A stretch of DNA of 64,000 bases from an uncultured Ruminococcus sp. GTDB taxonomy: Bacteria; Bacillota; Clostridia; Oscillospirales; Acutalibacteraceae. Positions 9,001-17,636 of this stretch are shown here, piece by piece; position 1 is the first letter of the stretch, and every line of letters starts with the position of its first letter. Both the position numbers and the translations under genes were made by a program. The stretch is taken from positions 48,190 through 112,189 of the forward strand of contig CATXZD010000008.1 of the NCBI GenBank assembly GCA_958403905.1, given 5' to 3'. The notes under the pieces are model-generated. The model was not told the origin of the DNA and made no database searches. It was given only the letters and a program-made list of their open reading frames with translations.

Positions 9001-9614
9001 CTGTCGTTTGTTGCGACAATATCAACACCGACCTCATCTGCTATACGAACAAGATTGGGTATTATCCTCTGCTGTTCTTCTATGCCATGATCCTGAAGTT
9101 CAATAAAGAAGTTTTCTTTGCCGAACAAATCTCTGTAATACTCAGCCTTTGCTTTTGCACCTCTATAATCATCATCGAGCAGCTTTTGCGGAATTTCACC
9201 TGCAAGGCAGGCAGAAAGACAAATTAACCCATCATGGTATTTTTCAAGCAGTTCATCATCAATTCTTGGCTTTGAATAAAATCCCTCGGTAAATCCTAAT
9301 GATACAAGCTTAATAAGATTTTGATAACCAATGTTGTTTTCGCAAAGGAGCACCATATGATAATACTTTTCATATGACGAAGTTTTGTCAAAACGAGAGT
9401 GAGGTGCAACATAAACCTCACAACCGATAACAGGTTTTATATTTTCTTTAACACACGCTCTGTAAAAATCTATTACGCCGTACATAACTCCGTGGTCAGT
9501 TATTGCAAGGGAGGTCATACCTTTTTGACGAGCGGCAGACGCTATTTTGTTTATGCGGCACGCACCATCAAGCAGGCTGTATTCGGTATGAACGTGCAAA
9601 TGTGAAAAAGCCAT
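6099..9614 (-). CDS. dnaE: DNA polymerase III subunit alpha (DnaE)
   Basis: The 1171-residue length is normal for DnaE1. An N-terminal PHP domain starts at once (SHLHVHTEYSLLDGACRI). The polymerase core carries 'GPGRGSGAGSLCAYC' and 'PDFDIDFCKERR', the latter with catalytic Asp residues, and the OB-fold region is near the C-terminus. It copies DNA in the replisome or, in Firmicutes that also have PolC, mainly extends the lagging strand. The start is the ATG at 9614, 2 bases after the xseA stop; an upstream TTG is less likely. Last gene of the nusB-xseA-dnaE operon. Confidence 0.96.
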   Translation of the reverse strand: MAFSHLHVHTEYSLLDGACRINKIASAARQKGMTSLAITDHGVMYGVIDFYRACVKENIKPVIGCEVYVAPHSRFDKTSSYEKYYHMVLLCENNIGYQNLIKLVSLGFTEGFYSKPRIDDELLEKYHDGLICLSACLAGEIPQKLLDDDYRGAKAKAEYYRDLFGKENFFIELQDHGIEEQQRIIPNLVRIADEVGVDIVATNDSHYIDKEDSKTHNILLCIQTNRTINDNDRMEFQTNEFYLKTEEEMRELFSKYPQAIDNTQKIADRCNVEFEFGVRKLPRFDVPNNEDHLEYFRRNCYEGLYRHYGDNPDKSLVDRLEYEISTVSKMGFVDYYLIVNDFVQYAKSNSIPVGPGRGSGAGSLCAYCIGITAIDPIKYNLLFERFLNPERVSMPDFDIDFCKERRGEVIDYVVRKYGEDHVAQIISFGTMAARGAIRDVGRALAIPYATVDVIAKLVPMELNITIEKALKISSELNNRYKDDEQTRNLLDIAMSIEGMPRHATMHAAGVVITDKPVSDYVPLSKNDNNVVTQFTMTTLEELGLLKMDFLGLRNLTVIDDAEKLIKHNHPEYNPDFVREDDENVFKMISKGYTEGVFQFESQGMRNVLTQLKPDSVEDLIAVLSLYRPGPMDSIPTYIDCRHNPSHIRYKHPKLKEILEVTYGCIVYQEQVMQIFRTLAGYSLGRADIVRRAMSKKKHAVMEKERNIFIHGLSDENGNRIVDGCVRRGIDEKIANSIYDEMESFASYAFNKSHAAAYASISYKTAWLKCYYPQEYMAALLSSVLDNQNKMAVYIGECQRLGIKVLPPDVNESNHGFSVIGGNIRYGLLAIKNLGRQFIDEIISQRRYNPYTSFYDFCKRLYGRNMNSRAIESLIKCGAFDTLGANRRQLLAISKTVLDDLDYESKHNMGGQISFFDLGGEAEKASSEPQIPDLKEFSKNELLHMENEIAGMYLSGHPMDDYTEFSRIIKADRTGEIISNDSGLYYDGKKVSLVCIVSKVKTQIAKNNKMMAFVNIDDRYGSMETVVFPNVYEKYALNLSDGNVILVRGTLNFKENEEPKLICDSIEKARSNEECKNNSYVRNSAQESRNISQKPVSAIPAALYLRIDDLNTELYYKAKRVLDIFEGPTPVIFYLTSSGRKVKAPSSMWVTLNDVMIKELKFQLGNTNVVAK

Positions 9615-9616
9615 AA

Positions 9617-10831
9617 TCAATCACCGTTTACTGTTGCATTAATTTTTCCGTCAGAAAACTCAAGAGTAAAGCTGTCGTACTTTTTGAGCTGTGAGCTTGA
9701 AGTGATTACACAGCCGTTTTTTTCTGCTATTGAGTAACCTCTTGACAGAACAGATATGGGGTTAAGACTTTCAAGTTTGGCGGAAATATTTGTTAATTCA
9801 TTTGATGTCTTACTGTATTTTTCATTAATCATATTTTTTGATTTAGTCAGCAAAAGTTCAATATTATTTTCATACTTATCTATTTTTGACTGTGGTGATA
9901 CAAGGGAAATTCTGCGCTGAAAATCAATCAGTTGTGAACTGCTTTTTCTGAAGCTTGAATCCATAAATGATGAAATATACTGAAGCTGAGAGTTATAATA
10001 TGACATCAATTCATCTTTATCAGGAACTGCAAGCTCTGCCGCCGCTGACGGTGTGGGGGCACGCATATCCGAAACAAAGTCGCAGATTGTATAATCGGTT
10101 TCGTGACCTACTGCGGAAATTACCGGAATTTTACATTCATATATTGCATTTGCAAGCGCTTCATCGTTAAACGCCCACAAATCTTCAATTGAGCCGCCTC
10201 CCCTGCCGATTATTATTACATCGCAGGCATTGTACATATCAAGTGTTTTTACTGCACGCACAAGCTGTTCGGGAGCGCTTTCCCCCTGAACAAGCACGGG
10301 ACACATAACAATATTTATACAAGGGAATCTTCTGTAAAGAATGTTGCGGATATCCTGAACAGCCGCGCCTGTCGGGGAGGTTATTACACCGACTGTTTTA
10401 GGAAATTTGGGTAAGGACTTTTTGTGTTTCGGATCAAAAAAGCCTTTTTCGGAAAGCTTCTTTTTTAGCTGTTCGTAGGCAAGCGTAAGCGCACCTATTC
10501 CGTCGGGCTGCATATCTTCTATATAAAGCTGATACTGTCCTGTAGGCTCATAAACTGCAACTCTGCCCCGACAAATAACTTTCATTCCATCCGTGGGTTT
10601 AAAGCGAAGATTTCTTGCATTACCCGAAAACATAACAGCGCGGATTACAGACTTTTCATCTTTTAATGAAAGATAAATATGCCCGCTTCTGTAGTGGTCG
10701 GTAAGATTTGAAATTTCCCCTGACAAAAATACAATATTCAGCTTTGAATCATTTTCAATCAGCGATTTGATGTAAAAATTAAGTTGTGAAACTGTAAGCA
10801 CTCTCGGTGCTGTAAAATCAGGTGTGTACAT
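9617..10831 (-). CDS. xseA: Exodeoxyribonuclease VII large subunit
   Basis: The 404-residue product has an N-terminal OB-fold (about 10-110, LTVSQLNFYIKSLIE) and the exonuclease VII catalytic core ('VGVITSPTGAAVQDI', 'IIIGRGGGSIEDLWAFND', 'VGHETDYTICDFV'). It degrades single-stranded DNA together with the small subunit XseB, which is not next to it here. The start is the ATG at 10831, preceded by 'aggaag'; it overlaps the upstream gene by 14 bases. XseB would have to be encoded elsewhere. Confidence 0.95.
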   Translation of the reverse strand: MYTPDFTAPRVLTVSQLNFYIKSLIENDSKLNIVFLSGEISNLTDHYRSGHIYLSLKDEKSVIRAVMFSGNARNLRFKPTDGMKVICRGRVAVYEPTGQYQLYIEDMQPDGIGALTLAYEQLKKKLSEKGFFDPKHKKSLPKFPKTVGVITSPTGAAVQDIRNILYRRFPCINIVMCPVLVQGESAPEQLVRAVKTLDMYNACDVIIIGRGGGSIEDLWAFNDEALANAIYECKIPVISAVGHETDYTICDFVSDMRAPTPSAAAELAVPDKDELMSYYNSQLQYISSFMDSSFRKSSSQLIDFQRRISLVSPQSKIDKYENNIELLLTKSKNMINEKYSKTSNELTNISAKLESLNPISVLSRGYSIAEKNGCVITSSSQLKKYDSFTLEFSDGKINATVNGD

Positions 10832-11762
10832 TTTTAAACTTCCTGTATGCAAGATACGCAATTCCTGCCGCATTATCTGTTGAATAACAAGGCTTTGCAA
10901 AAACAGCGTTGTATTTTTTTGTAAAAGAATTTTTAATTATTGTATTTGACATTACACCACCTGCAAAAACAAGCGGGAGTCTGCCGTATTTTTCAAGCAA
11001 TCTGTCTGTCATCATCATAAGAGTTTTTCTGATATATTCAAGGCAATATGCGGAAACATAACAGGGACTTTTACCGTCACTGAGCAGTTTTCGGCATATA
11101 TTTTCAATTCCGCTTAAACAGCAATCGCATCCCTTTAGGCTTGGGTAAACACTTATTTTTTCAGTGTTTTTAAGTGCAAGCTTTTCAAGCTCTGCTCCGC
11201 AGGGAAAGTTAAGTCCGAGCATTACACCCACCCTGTCTACAGCCTGACCTGCGTGTAAATCAAGCGATGATGCGACAAGTTCGGCAGAAAAGCCATCACC
11301 GCACCCTTTTGCAATCACAGCTTCTGTTGTGCCGCCGCTGACGTGAAATGCAATAAAATTATCTGAAAACAAATCGTCACGCTTAGAGCTGAAAAGCGCC
11401 GCAGAAATATGCCCCTCTTGATGTGAGAATTGAAAAAGCGGAACTTTCAGAGCTGAGGATAAAATTTTTGCCGTGTTTTCTCCTACAGTGAAACACGGCA
11501 TATATGAGCCGTCAATCGGACGAGGCTTAACTGACACTCCAATTGCGGCTATTTGATTAACATCAATATCTTTTACTAACTGAGAAAAAAGCGAGTGAAG
11601 CTGAGCCGTATGGTGAAACACTGCATCGCTCTGGCGTAAGCCAAGCTGACCTTGTTTTACCGGCAGCAGCTTTTTTTTCTGGAACATTTCATCCGTTTCG
11701 CTGTTAAACAGTGCGGTAGATGTAGTGTAATTTGATGTGTCGATTCCGAGAAAAAGGCTCAT
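10818..11762 (-). CDS. TsaD/Kae1-like ASKHA protein (M22 family paralogue)
   Basis: The 314-residue protein has the ASKHA ATP-binding fold: N-terminal 'LGIDTSNYTTSTALF', the HxEGH metal motif in 'FSHQEGHISAAL', 'HVSGGTTEAV' and 'VFAGGVMSNTII' near the end. It is shorter and more diverged than true TsaD, the tRNA t6A synthase subunit, and lacks tsaB/tsaE neighbours. A copy in this spot between nusB and xseA is seen in other Clostridia. Its activity is unknown. It overlaps nusB by 4 bases (ATGA) and xseA by 14, so it is translationally coupled. Confidence 0.82.
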   Translation of the reverse strand: MSLFLGIDTSNYTTSTALFNSETDEMFQKKKLLPVKQGQLGLRQSDAVFHHTAQLHSLFSQLVKDIDVNQIAAIGVSVKPRPIDGSYMPCFTVGENTAKILSSALKVPLFQFSHQEGHISAALFSSKRDDLFSDNFIAFHVSGGTTEAVIAKGCGDGFSAELVASSLDLHAGQAVDRVGVMLGLNFPCGAELEKLALKNTEKISVYPSLKGCDCCLSGIENICRKLLSDGKSPCYVSAYCLEYIRKTLMMMTDRLLEKYGRLPLVFAGGVMSNTIIKNSFTKKYNAVFAKPCYSTDNAAGIAYLAYRKFKNVHT

Positions 11763-12196
11763 TTTGACTCCTCGTTACTGCGGATAAATGCACCTAAAAT
11801 TCCATTGACAAACCTGCATTCGTCAATAGTATATTTTTTAGCAAGTTCAACCGCTTCATTGACCGACACGCTGTCGGGCACGCTGTCAAGATATTTTATC
11901 TCGTAAAACGCAAGCCGCAGAATGGCAAGAGAAGGTTTTGAAATTCTGGAAACAGTCCAGCCTTTTTTAAGAAATTTAGAAATTTCAGCATCAATTTCAT
12001 CCTTTTTATCCTCAATTGAACTTACTACCGACTGTGCATAGCCGCATATTCCGCCCTCAAACATTTCAGAATTATCTTCAATTGTAGCTTCCAACGGTTC
12101 ATCATCAAAGGATTTGGAAAACAACAGCATAAAAGCCTGTTCTCTTGCTTCACTTCTGGTAAGTTTAATCTGCTCGCCGTTTAATTCATTGCTCAT
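11759..12196 (-). CDS. nusB: Transcription antitermination factor NusB
   Basis: The 145-residue helical protein matches NusB in length and in its C-terminal signature ('AILRLAFYEIKYLD', 'VSVNEAVELAKKYT', 'FVNGILGAF'). With NusE/S10 it binds boxA RNA and keeps RNA polymerase reading through rRNA operons. The N-terminus 'TRSEAREQAFMLLF' is typical. It is the first gene of the operon with the TsaD-like protein, xseA and dnaE. The ribosome site is weak. Confidence 0.93.
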   Translation of the reverse strand: MSNELNGEQIKLTRSEAREQAFMLLFSKSFDDEPLEATIEDNSEMFEGGICGYAQSVVSSIEDKKDEIDAEISKFLKKGWTVSRISKPSLAILRLAFYEIKYLDSVPDSVSVNEAVELAKKYTIDECRFVNGILGAFIRSNEESK

Positions 12197-12269
12197 TTTT
12201 CTACCAACTTTACAAATAATTATAATTAATTATACCATAATGAAACAAAAAAGTAAATTACTTTGACAA

Positions 12270-12312
12270 ATAAATAAGTGCAGAAAATAACCATTCTCAT
12301 TTTCTGCACTTA
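12270..12312 (-). terminator. Terminator of the P-type ATPase gene
   Basis: A 13-bp stem (aagtgcagaaaat / attttctgcactt) with a 10-base loop, 20 bases after the ATPase stop. On the minus strand a T-rich stretch follows. Confidence 0.8.
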
Positions 12313-12332
12313 AAATTTATATTTTTATATAA

Positions 12333-14960
12333 TTACTTTTTAACTCTGTCGCAAATCACCTTTATAAGCTGAATAACAACTGTAGGAATTACTGCGAGGA
12401 GTCCGATAAATCCGATTTGTAAGCCTGTCAGTACCTCAACACTGAACATCGAATGCATAAACGGTACAAAGAGTACAAATGAAAGCAGGAACACGCCTAC
12501 AAAGAATGCTGCTAAGCTGTAAAGATTAGAAGTAAAGCCGAGCTTGAAAATTGAATGACGACTTCTGCAATTAAAGCCGTGGAAAAGACGTGCAAGCGTG
12601 AGCGTTGCAAAAGCCATTGTGCTTGCAGTCGCGGCATTAATCTGATAGCCAAGGTAAAATGCAATAATCGTTACAACTGCAATAAGTGCTCCCTGACCAA
12701 ACATCAAGGCTATAAAATCTTTTGTCATAATTCCTGTTTTAGGATCACGAGGTTTTTGAGAAAGCAAGTCCTTTTCAGGTTTTTCCATACCGATTGCGAT
12801 TGCCGGAAGAGAGTCTGTGAGAAGATTTATAAACAACAGATGAACTGCCTCAAACGGCTGAGGAAGCGCCATAATTGAGGTGTACAAAACTGCAAAGATA
12901 CCTGCCATATTACCCGAAAGCAAGAACAAAACAGCGTTTTTGATATTTCTGAACACGTTTCTGCCGTTTGCTACGGCTTTGATAATTGTTGCAAAGTTAT
13001 CATCCTGCAAAATCATTGACGCAGCGTCTTTGGAAACTTCCGTTCCCGTAATACCCATTGCAACACCAATATCTGCTTTTTTTAGCGCAGGGGCGTCATT
13101 AACACCGTCACCTGTCATAGAAACAATATTACCCTTTTTCTGCCAAGCGTCAACTATTCTGATTTTGTTTTCGGGCGATACTCTTGCATAAACAGAGATT
13201 TTTTGAATTTTTTCATCAAGCTCTTCATCGCTCATTGCATCAAGTTCAAGTCCTGTTACAGCAATGTCGCCGTCGTGGAAAATTCCGATTTGCTTTGCAA
13301 TTGCGGTAGCCGTAATTTTATGATCGCCTGTTATCATTACGGGTTTTATTCCTGCACGAATTGCATCTGCAACAGCCTGCTTTGACTCCTCCCTTGGCGG
13401 ATCAATCATTGAAACAAGACCGATGAATGTGTAGTTGTATTCAGTGTCAATGCTTAATGCTTCATCTGATTCCTTATAAGCAAAAGTGAGAACTCGGAGT
13501 CCCTCTTCGGAATATTTTTTATTCTGTTCAAGAATTAAATGCTTATCCTCTTCTGTTATCGGACGAACGCCGTCTTTAGTTGCTATATTGATGCATCTGT
13601 CAAGGATTACATCAAGCGCACCCTTTGTCAGGATATGAGAAACACTGTGCATTTTATACTTTGTGCTCATCATCTTTCTATCAGAATCAAAGGGAACTTC
13701 TTCAACTCTTGAAAGAGCATTTCTCATTACGTTTTCGTCAAGACCTACATTGCGGAATGTTTCAAGCAAAGCGTATTCTGTAGGATCACCTATTCCCTTT
13801 CCGTCAACTATGCTTGAATCGTTGTTAAGCACCATATCATAAAGAAGATGTCTGTGACTTTCAACATTTAAGTCAAGCTGGTCTTCTCTTATGCTTTCAC
13901 CGTTGATATAGATTTTTTGTACAGTCATTTTGTTTTGAGTAAGAGTACCCGTTTTGTCTGAGCAAATTACAGAAACACAACCTAAACTTTCTACAGCCTT
14001 TAAATCCTTGATAACAGCATTTTCTCTTGCCATTTTCTGCGTGCCCATAGCCTGAACAATTGTAACAATTGAGCCTAGTGCTTCCGGAATTGCGGCTACT
14101 GCAAGGGCTACTGCAAACATCAATGCGTTAAGTATTTTTTCCTGATTAAGTCCTACAGGCGCTAATGCGTAATTTTGCCAAAGATTAAGACCGAATACAA
14201 CAACACATATGATTATGATTACGGTTGCGAGCATTTTTGAAAACTTATCAAGGCTTATCTGAAGCGGAGTTTTCTTTTCTTTAGCCGCATTCATAAGCGA
14301 TGCAATTTTGCCGATTTCAGTATTCATTCCCGTTGCAGTTACGGCCACTAGTGCTCTTCCGTAGGTTACAAGACTGCCTGAGAAAACCATATTTGTTCTG
14401 TCGGCAAGCGGAACTTCGCCGTTTATTACTTCATCTTTTTTATCAACATTTGTAGACTCACCGGTAAGCGAGCTTTCGTTGACCTGTAGAGAATAGTTAT
14501 TTATAATTCTTCCGTCGGCTACAATTAAGTCGCCTGCTTCTAAAACAATTATATCTCCTTCGACAACATCGGTTGAATCAATTTCTATCTTCATTCCGTC
14601 ACGAATTACCTTTGCACTGGGTGAAGATAGAGATTTAAGACTTTCAAGCGATTTTTCAGCCTTTACATGCTGAACTGTTCCGAGGATTGCGTTGAGGATA
14701 ATTACAGCAAAAATTACGATTGTACTTTCGATATTGCCTGAAAAAATTGAAATTACTGCGGCTACAATCAAAATGATTACCAACAAATCTGCAAACTGGC
14801 TCAAAAAAACCTGCAAAACAGATTTTTTCTTACCCTCCTGTAAAACATTTTTGCCGTTCTTTTCAAGAAGTTCCATTGCCTTTTCCGACGAAAGTCCGTC
14901 GGTTGTTACACCGAGAGAATTTAAAACTTCGTCTTTGGACATCTGATAAAATTGTTTCAT
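12333..14960 (-). CDS. Cation-transporting P-type ATPase, probably Mn2+ (or Ca2+) exporter
   Basis: The 875-residue P2-type ATPase has the phosphorylation motif DKTGTLT with Asp335, the TGES loop ('SSLTGESTNVDKKD'), the 'AVAAIPEALGSIV' TM4 motif, the 'MTGDGVNDAPALK' hinge and six C-terminal membrane segments. It resembles SERCA/PMR1-type Ca2+ pumps. The leader carries a yybP-ykoY riboswitch, which turns genes on when Mn2+ is high, so Mn2+ export is the best inference (as for YoaB in Lactococcus). PEAL replaces the usual PEGL in TM4. Ribosome site 'taggagga'; single-gene unit. Confidence 0.93.
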   Translation of the reverse strand: MKQFYQMSKDEVLNSLGVTTDGLSSEKAMELLEKNGKNVLQEGKKKSVLQVFLSQFADLLVIILIVAAVISIFSGNIESTIVIFAVIILNAILGTVQHVKAEKSLESLKSLSSPSAKVIRDGMKIEIDSTDVVEGDIIVLEAGDLIVADGRIINNYSLQVNESSLTGESTNVDKKDEVINGEVPLADRTNMVFSGSLVTYGRALVAVTATGMNTEIGKIASLMNAAKEKKTPLQISLDKFSKMLATVIIIICVVVFGLNLWQNYALAPVGLNQEKILNALMFAVALAVAAIPEALGSIVTIVQAMGTQKMARENAVIKDLKAVESLGCVSVICSDKTGTLTQNKMTVQKIYINGESIREDQLDLNVESHRHLLYDMVLNNDSSIVDGKGIGDPTEYALLETFRNVGLDENVMRNALSRVEEVPFDSDRKMMSTKYKMHSVSHILTKGALDVILDRCINIATKDGVRPITEEDKHLILEQNKKYSEEGLRVLTFAYKESDEALSIDTEYNYTFIGLVSMIDPPREESKQAVADAIRAGIKPVMITGDHKITATAIAKQIGIFHDGDIAVTGLELDAMSDEELDEKIQKISVYARVSPENKIRIVDAWQKKGNIVSMTGDGVNDAPALKKADIGVAMGITGTEVSKDAASMILQDDNFATIIKAVANGRNVFRNIKNAVLFLLSGNMAGIFAVLYTSIMALPQPFEAVHLLFINLLTDSLPAIAIGMEKPEKDLLSQKPRDPKTGIMTKDFIALMFGQGALIAVVTIIAFYLGYQINAATASTMAFATLTLARLFHGFNCRSRHSIFKLGFTSNLYSLAAFFVGVFLLSFVLFVPFMHSMFSVEVLTGLQIGFIGLLAVIPTVVIQLIKVICDRVKK

Positions 14961-14987
14961 TAATCTTCCTCCTAAAATTCAAGGGAA

Positions 14988-15125
14988 AATAAAAAGACTT
15001 TTATTGCAAAAGGCAACTCGCCCATGCAATAAAAGTCTCGTTCTTAAAGATATAACCGATACCGCAAGCGGTATGTACTGACGATTAATATCACAGAGTA
15101 TCTGCGAACTACTCCCCTTTAAAGT
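14988..15125 (-). promoter_or_regulatory. yybP-ykoY (Mn2+) riboswitch with terminator
   Basis: Read on the minus strand, the leader starts with the family hallmark AAAGGGGAGTAG (15123-15112), continues with the helix 'taccgcttgcggta' (about 15073-15060) and reaches 'cgagacttttattgcatgg'. The 3' part can form a 14-bp stem (15038-15025 / 15008-14995), followed by TTTTTA, as an intrinsic terminator. Mn2+ binding in this class stabilises the aptamer and frees expression. It lies 28 bases before the ATPase ATG. Class assigned by recognised consensus; no covariance search was possible. Confidence 0.88.
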
Positions 15126-15134
15126 AAATTTATT

Positions 15135-15401
15135 CTAACACAACAAGTCGGAATTGTCAACAGAATTTTTCTCCTCAAAATCTTCATTGTTTTGCGCAGG
15201 CTTTTCTTTTTTAGGTTTGCTCAGCATAACAAATATTATTCCGAGAACAGCAAGAAATGCACCGCCGGCTGAAAACACAGCTGAAAAACCCGGTCTTTTC
15301 AACAAGTACGCTACAATTATTGAGGCTATAAGCATTACTATACACACCATAAGAAGTATAAAGCCGACTTTATAAAGTCCGTTCATTTTACGTTTTGGCA
15401 T
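15135..15401 (-). CDS. Small two-span membrane protein
   Basis: An 88-residue product with two hydrophobic segments (about 10-32 and 39-61: 'VGFILLMVCIVMLIASIIVAY' region and 'FSAVFSAGGAFLAVLGIIFVM'), then a basic and acidic cytosolic tail ending DNSDLLC. It follows rsmA by 16 bases and so is likely the last gene of the rsmF-like/rsmA operon. Its stop lies just before the riboswitch of the next unit. Function unknown. Confidence 0.65.
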   Translation of the reverse strand: MPKRKMNGLYKVGFILLMVCIVMLIASIIVAYLLKRPGFSAVFSAGGAFLAVLGIIFVMLSKPKKEKPAQNNEDFEEKNSVDNSDLLC

Positions 15402-15417
15402 ATCATCAATCCCTTTG

Positions 15418-16266
15418 TTACAGATTATTTGCTATATCGGCAAAGTCTTGTAAAGAAAGCTTTTCAGCTCTTGCATTAAGAGGAACTCCCGCTTTTTCAA
15501 GAATTTCAGCCGTTTTTTCTTTACTAAGTGAAAGTCCCGAGCTAAGTGAATTTGAAATAACCTTTCTGCGCTGTGCAAACGAAGCCTTTACAACCGAGAA
15601 AAACTTCTTTTCATCGTTTACCTTTACAGGCGGTTCGCTTAAAACATTTAGTCTTATAACGGCTGAATCCACCTTTGGAGCCGGCATAAACGAACCGGCG
15701 CTGACAGGAAACAGCATTTCAGGCTTTGCGTAGTAATTTATGGAAACAGTTACAGCGCCGCTCTGACGTGAACCGACTTCGGCACATATACGCTGTGCCG
15801 CTTCCTTCTGCACCATAACAGTAATTGCCGATATGGGAAGTTTTTCTTCTAACAGCTTCATTATTACCGGTGAAGTGATATAGTACGGGAGATTTGCACA
15901 AACAATGATCTCCATTCCTGAAAATTCATCTTCAATCAGCTTGTGAAGATTGATTTCAAGCACGTCCGCATTGATTACCTTTAAATTATCATACTCTGCA
16001 AGCGTTTCTTTAAGCACAGGCAACAGCCTTTTGTCAAGCTCAATTGCAACAACTCTGTCGGCAAGCTTGCAAAGCTCGTTTGTAAGTACTCCGATTCCCG
16101 GTCCGATTTCAATTACTCCTACACCCTTACCTGCTCCCGAAAGTTCAGCCATTCTCGGGCAAACAGAAGGGTTAATTAAGAAATTCTGACCGAGAGATTT
16201 TGAAAACGTAAAGCCGTGACGGCTTAAAATATTTTTAATTGTACCAATGTCGGATAGTTTGTTCAT
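15418..16266 (-). CDS. rsmA: 16S rRNA (adenine1518/1519-N6)-dimethyltransferase
   Basis: The 282-residue product matches RsmA/KsgA: 'FSKSLGQNFLINPSV' at the N-terminus, the SAM loop 'VIEIGPGIGVLTNELC', the acidic 'VAIELDKRL' and the catalytic 'NLPYYITSPVIMKLLE' (NLPY). It dimethylates two adjacent adenines near the 3' end of 16S rRNA during late small-subunit assembly. Its ATG overlaps the stop of the upstream methyltransferase gene by 4 bases, so the two are co-translated. Confidence 0.95.
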   Translation of the reverse strand: MNKLSDIGTIKNILSRHGFTFSKSLGQNFLINPSVCPRMAELSGAGKGVGVIEIGPGIGVLTNELCKLADRVVAIELDKRLLPVLKETLAEYDNLKVINADVLEINLHKLIEDEFSGMEIIVCANLPYYITSPVIMKLLEEKLPISAITVMVQKEAAQRICAEVGSRQSGAVTVSINYYAKPEMLFPVSAGSFMPAPKVDSAVIRLNVLSEPPVKVNDEKKFFSVVKASFAQRRKVISNSLSSGLSLSKEKTAEILEKAGVPLNARAEKLSLQDFADIANNL

Positions 16267-17585
16267 CTTAAAATTCTCAAGCCTTTCGGGTATTTATTTT
16301 TAAGTCTGCCGTTCGACGCTTTTCCAAATCCTGTTGTCATACCGTTTACACAAACGGACGTAAAACCTTTTATATTATTAGGAACAGCAATCTCTTCACC
16401 GTGAAGAAATGCTTTTATTTCATCACTGTCAACATCGAAATCGACAACACTGCAACAATCCTTTTTCTTTGCAGAAGTAAAAGCGCTGTGGTGAGGCTCT
16501 AGTCTGTTTTTAAGAATTTCACCGAGAATTACTCCTGCACGAAGCACTGACAGACCTTTTATATCAAATTTAAATTTCTTTGGAAGGATTAAGATTTTAT
16601 CTTTGATAATTTTTATATTCTCACCGAACGGACGATTGTAAAAAAAGTTGTCATAAAAGTCAAGAACCTCTTTATCAACTTTACCAGTTGAAATATCAGG
16701 AATTGCTGTTTTTTCAATTTCACCTTTTTTACGCAGTCTTGCGGCAAAATGCCCCTCTCCGCCGTCCATTGGGAAAATTCTTCGCGCATAATCAAGCGTT
16801 GATCTGCCAAAAGCTACGCCTGAATCTTCAAGTTCAAAATCGGAATTTTCATTAAGAAACCGTGTTATTACTCCCTCGTTTTCTTCAGAAGAAAAGGTGC
16901 AGGTAGAATACACAAGCACTCCGCCGCTTTTGAGAGCCTTTTTTGCACTGTTCAAAATATTAAGCTGACGCTCGGCACAGCTCTTTACGTGTTCTTCGCT
17001 CCAGTCGGTCTGCGCCTCTTGATTTTTGCGAAACATTCCTTCACCACTACAGGGAGCGTCTACAAGAACTCTGTCAAACTGATTTGCAAGCCGTTCACAT
17101 AAAACATCAGGATGGCAATTTGAAACAACTGCATTTAAAATGCCCATACGCTCAATATTAGATAAAAGAATATTAGCTCTGTTTTTTACAATTTCATTAC
17201 TCCATAAAAGTCCTGTTCCGTTTAATTTTGCACCTATTTGCGTGCTTTTGCCGCCGGGTGCAGCACAAAGGTCAAGCACAAAATCGCCTTCTTCAACACC
17301 AAGCATTTCAACAGCTGAGGTTGCAGACGGTTCCTGAATATAAAATGCACCGCAATGATGCAGAGGATTGTTGCCGAGTGAAACAACATCATAGGGAATG
17401 TAGAATCCTTCTTTGCAAAAGGGTGTGTTTTTTAATTCAAAATTGAGCAGACTTTTCAGTTTTTCGGGTGTACATTTGAGTGTATTTACACGAAGCCCTC
17501 GAAAATTATCTGCCTCGTAATATTTTAAAAATTCACTGTATTCGTCACCTAAAAGCGACTTCATTCTAAATAAAAATTTATCCAT
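16263..17585 (-). CDS. RsmF-type rRNA cytosine-C5 methyltransferase (NOL1/NOP2/Sun family)
   Basis: The 440-residue protein has the family core: 'YIQEPSATSAVEMLGV', SAM motif 'LDLCAAPGGKSTQIGA', 'VLVDAPCSGEGMF' and 'VYSTCTFSSEENEGV' with the two Cys residues used in C5 methylation. A C-terminal domain of about 120 residues follows ('GLSVLRAGVILGEILKN', 'IAVPNNIKGFTSVCVNG'), as in RsmF/YebU-type enzymes. The exact cytosine cannot be told from sequence. Start at 17585 ('aggaatta' upstream). It forms a unit with rsmA. Confidence 0.88.
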   Translation of the reverse strand: MDKFLFRMKSLLGDEYSEFLKYYEADNFRGLRVNTLKCTPEKLKSLLNFELKNTPFCKEGFYIPYDVVSLGNNPLHHCGAFYIQEPSATSAVEMLGVEEGDFVLDLCAAPGGKSTQIGAKLNGTGLLWSNEIVKNRANILLSNIERMGILNAVVSNCHPDVLCERLANQFDRVLVDAPCSGEGMFRKNQEAQTDWSEEHVKSCAERQLNILNSAKKALKSGGVLVYSTCTFSSEENEGVITRFLNENSDFELEDSGVAFGRSTLDYARRIFPMDGGEGHFAARLRKKGEIEKTAIPDISTGKVDKEVLDFYDNFFYNRPFGENIKIIKDKILILPKKFKFDIKGLSVLRAGVILGEILKNRLEPHHSAFTSAKKKDCCSVVDFDVDSDEIKAFLHGEEIAVPNNIKGFTSVCVNGMTTGFGKASNGRLKNKYPKGLRILR

Positions 17586-17636
17586 TGAATAATTCCTAAA
17601 TTTAGGTTAATAATAAGGTCAAAGGGAGGTGTTAAT

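Noticed and set aside
8694..9227. 177-codon frame on the plus strand
   Set aside because: Antisense to the PHP/polymerase part of dnaE; no ribosome site.
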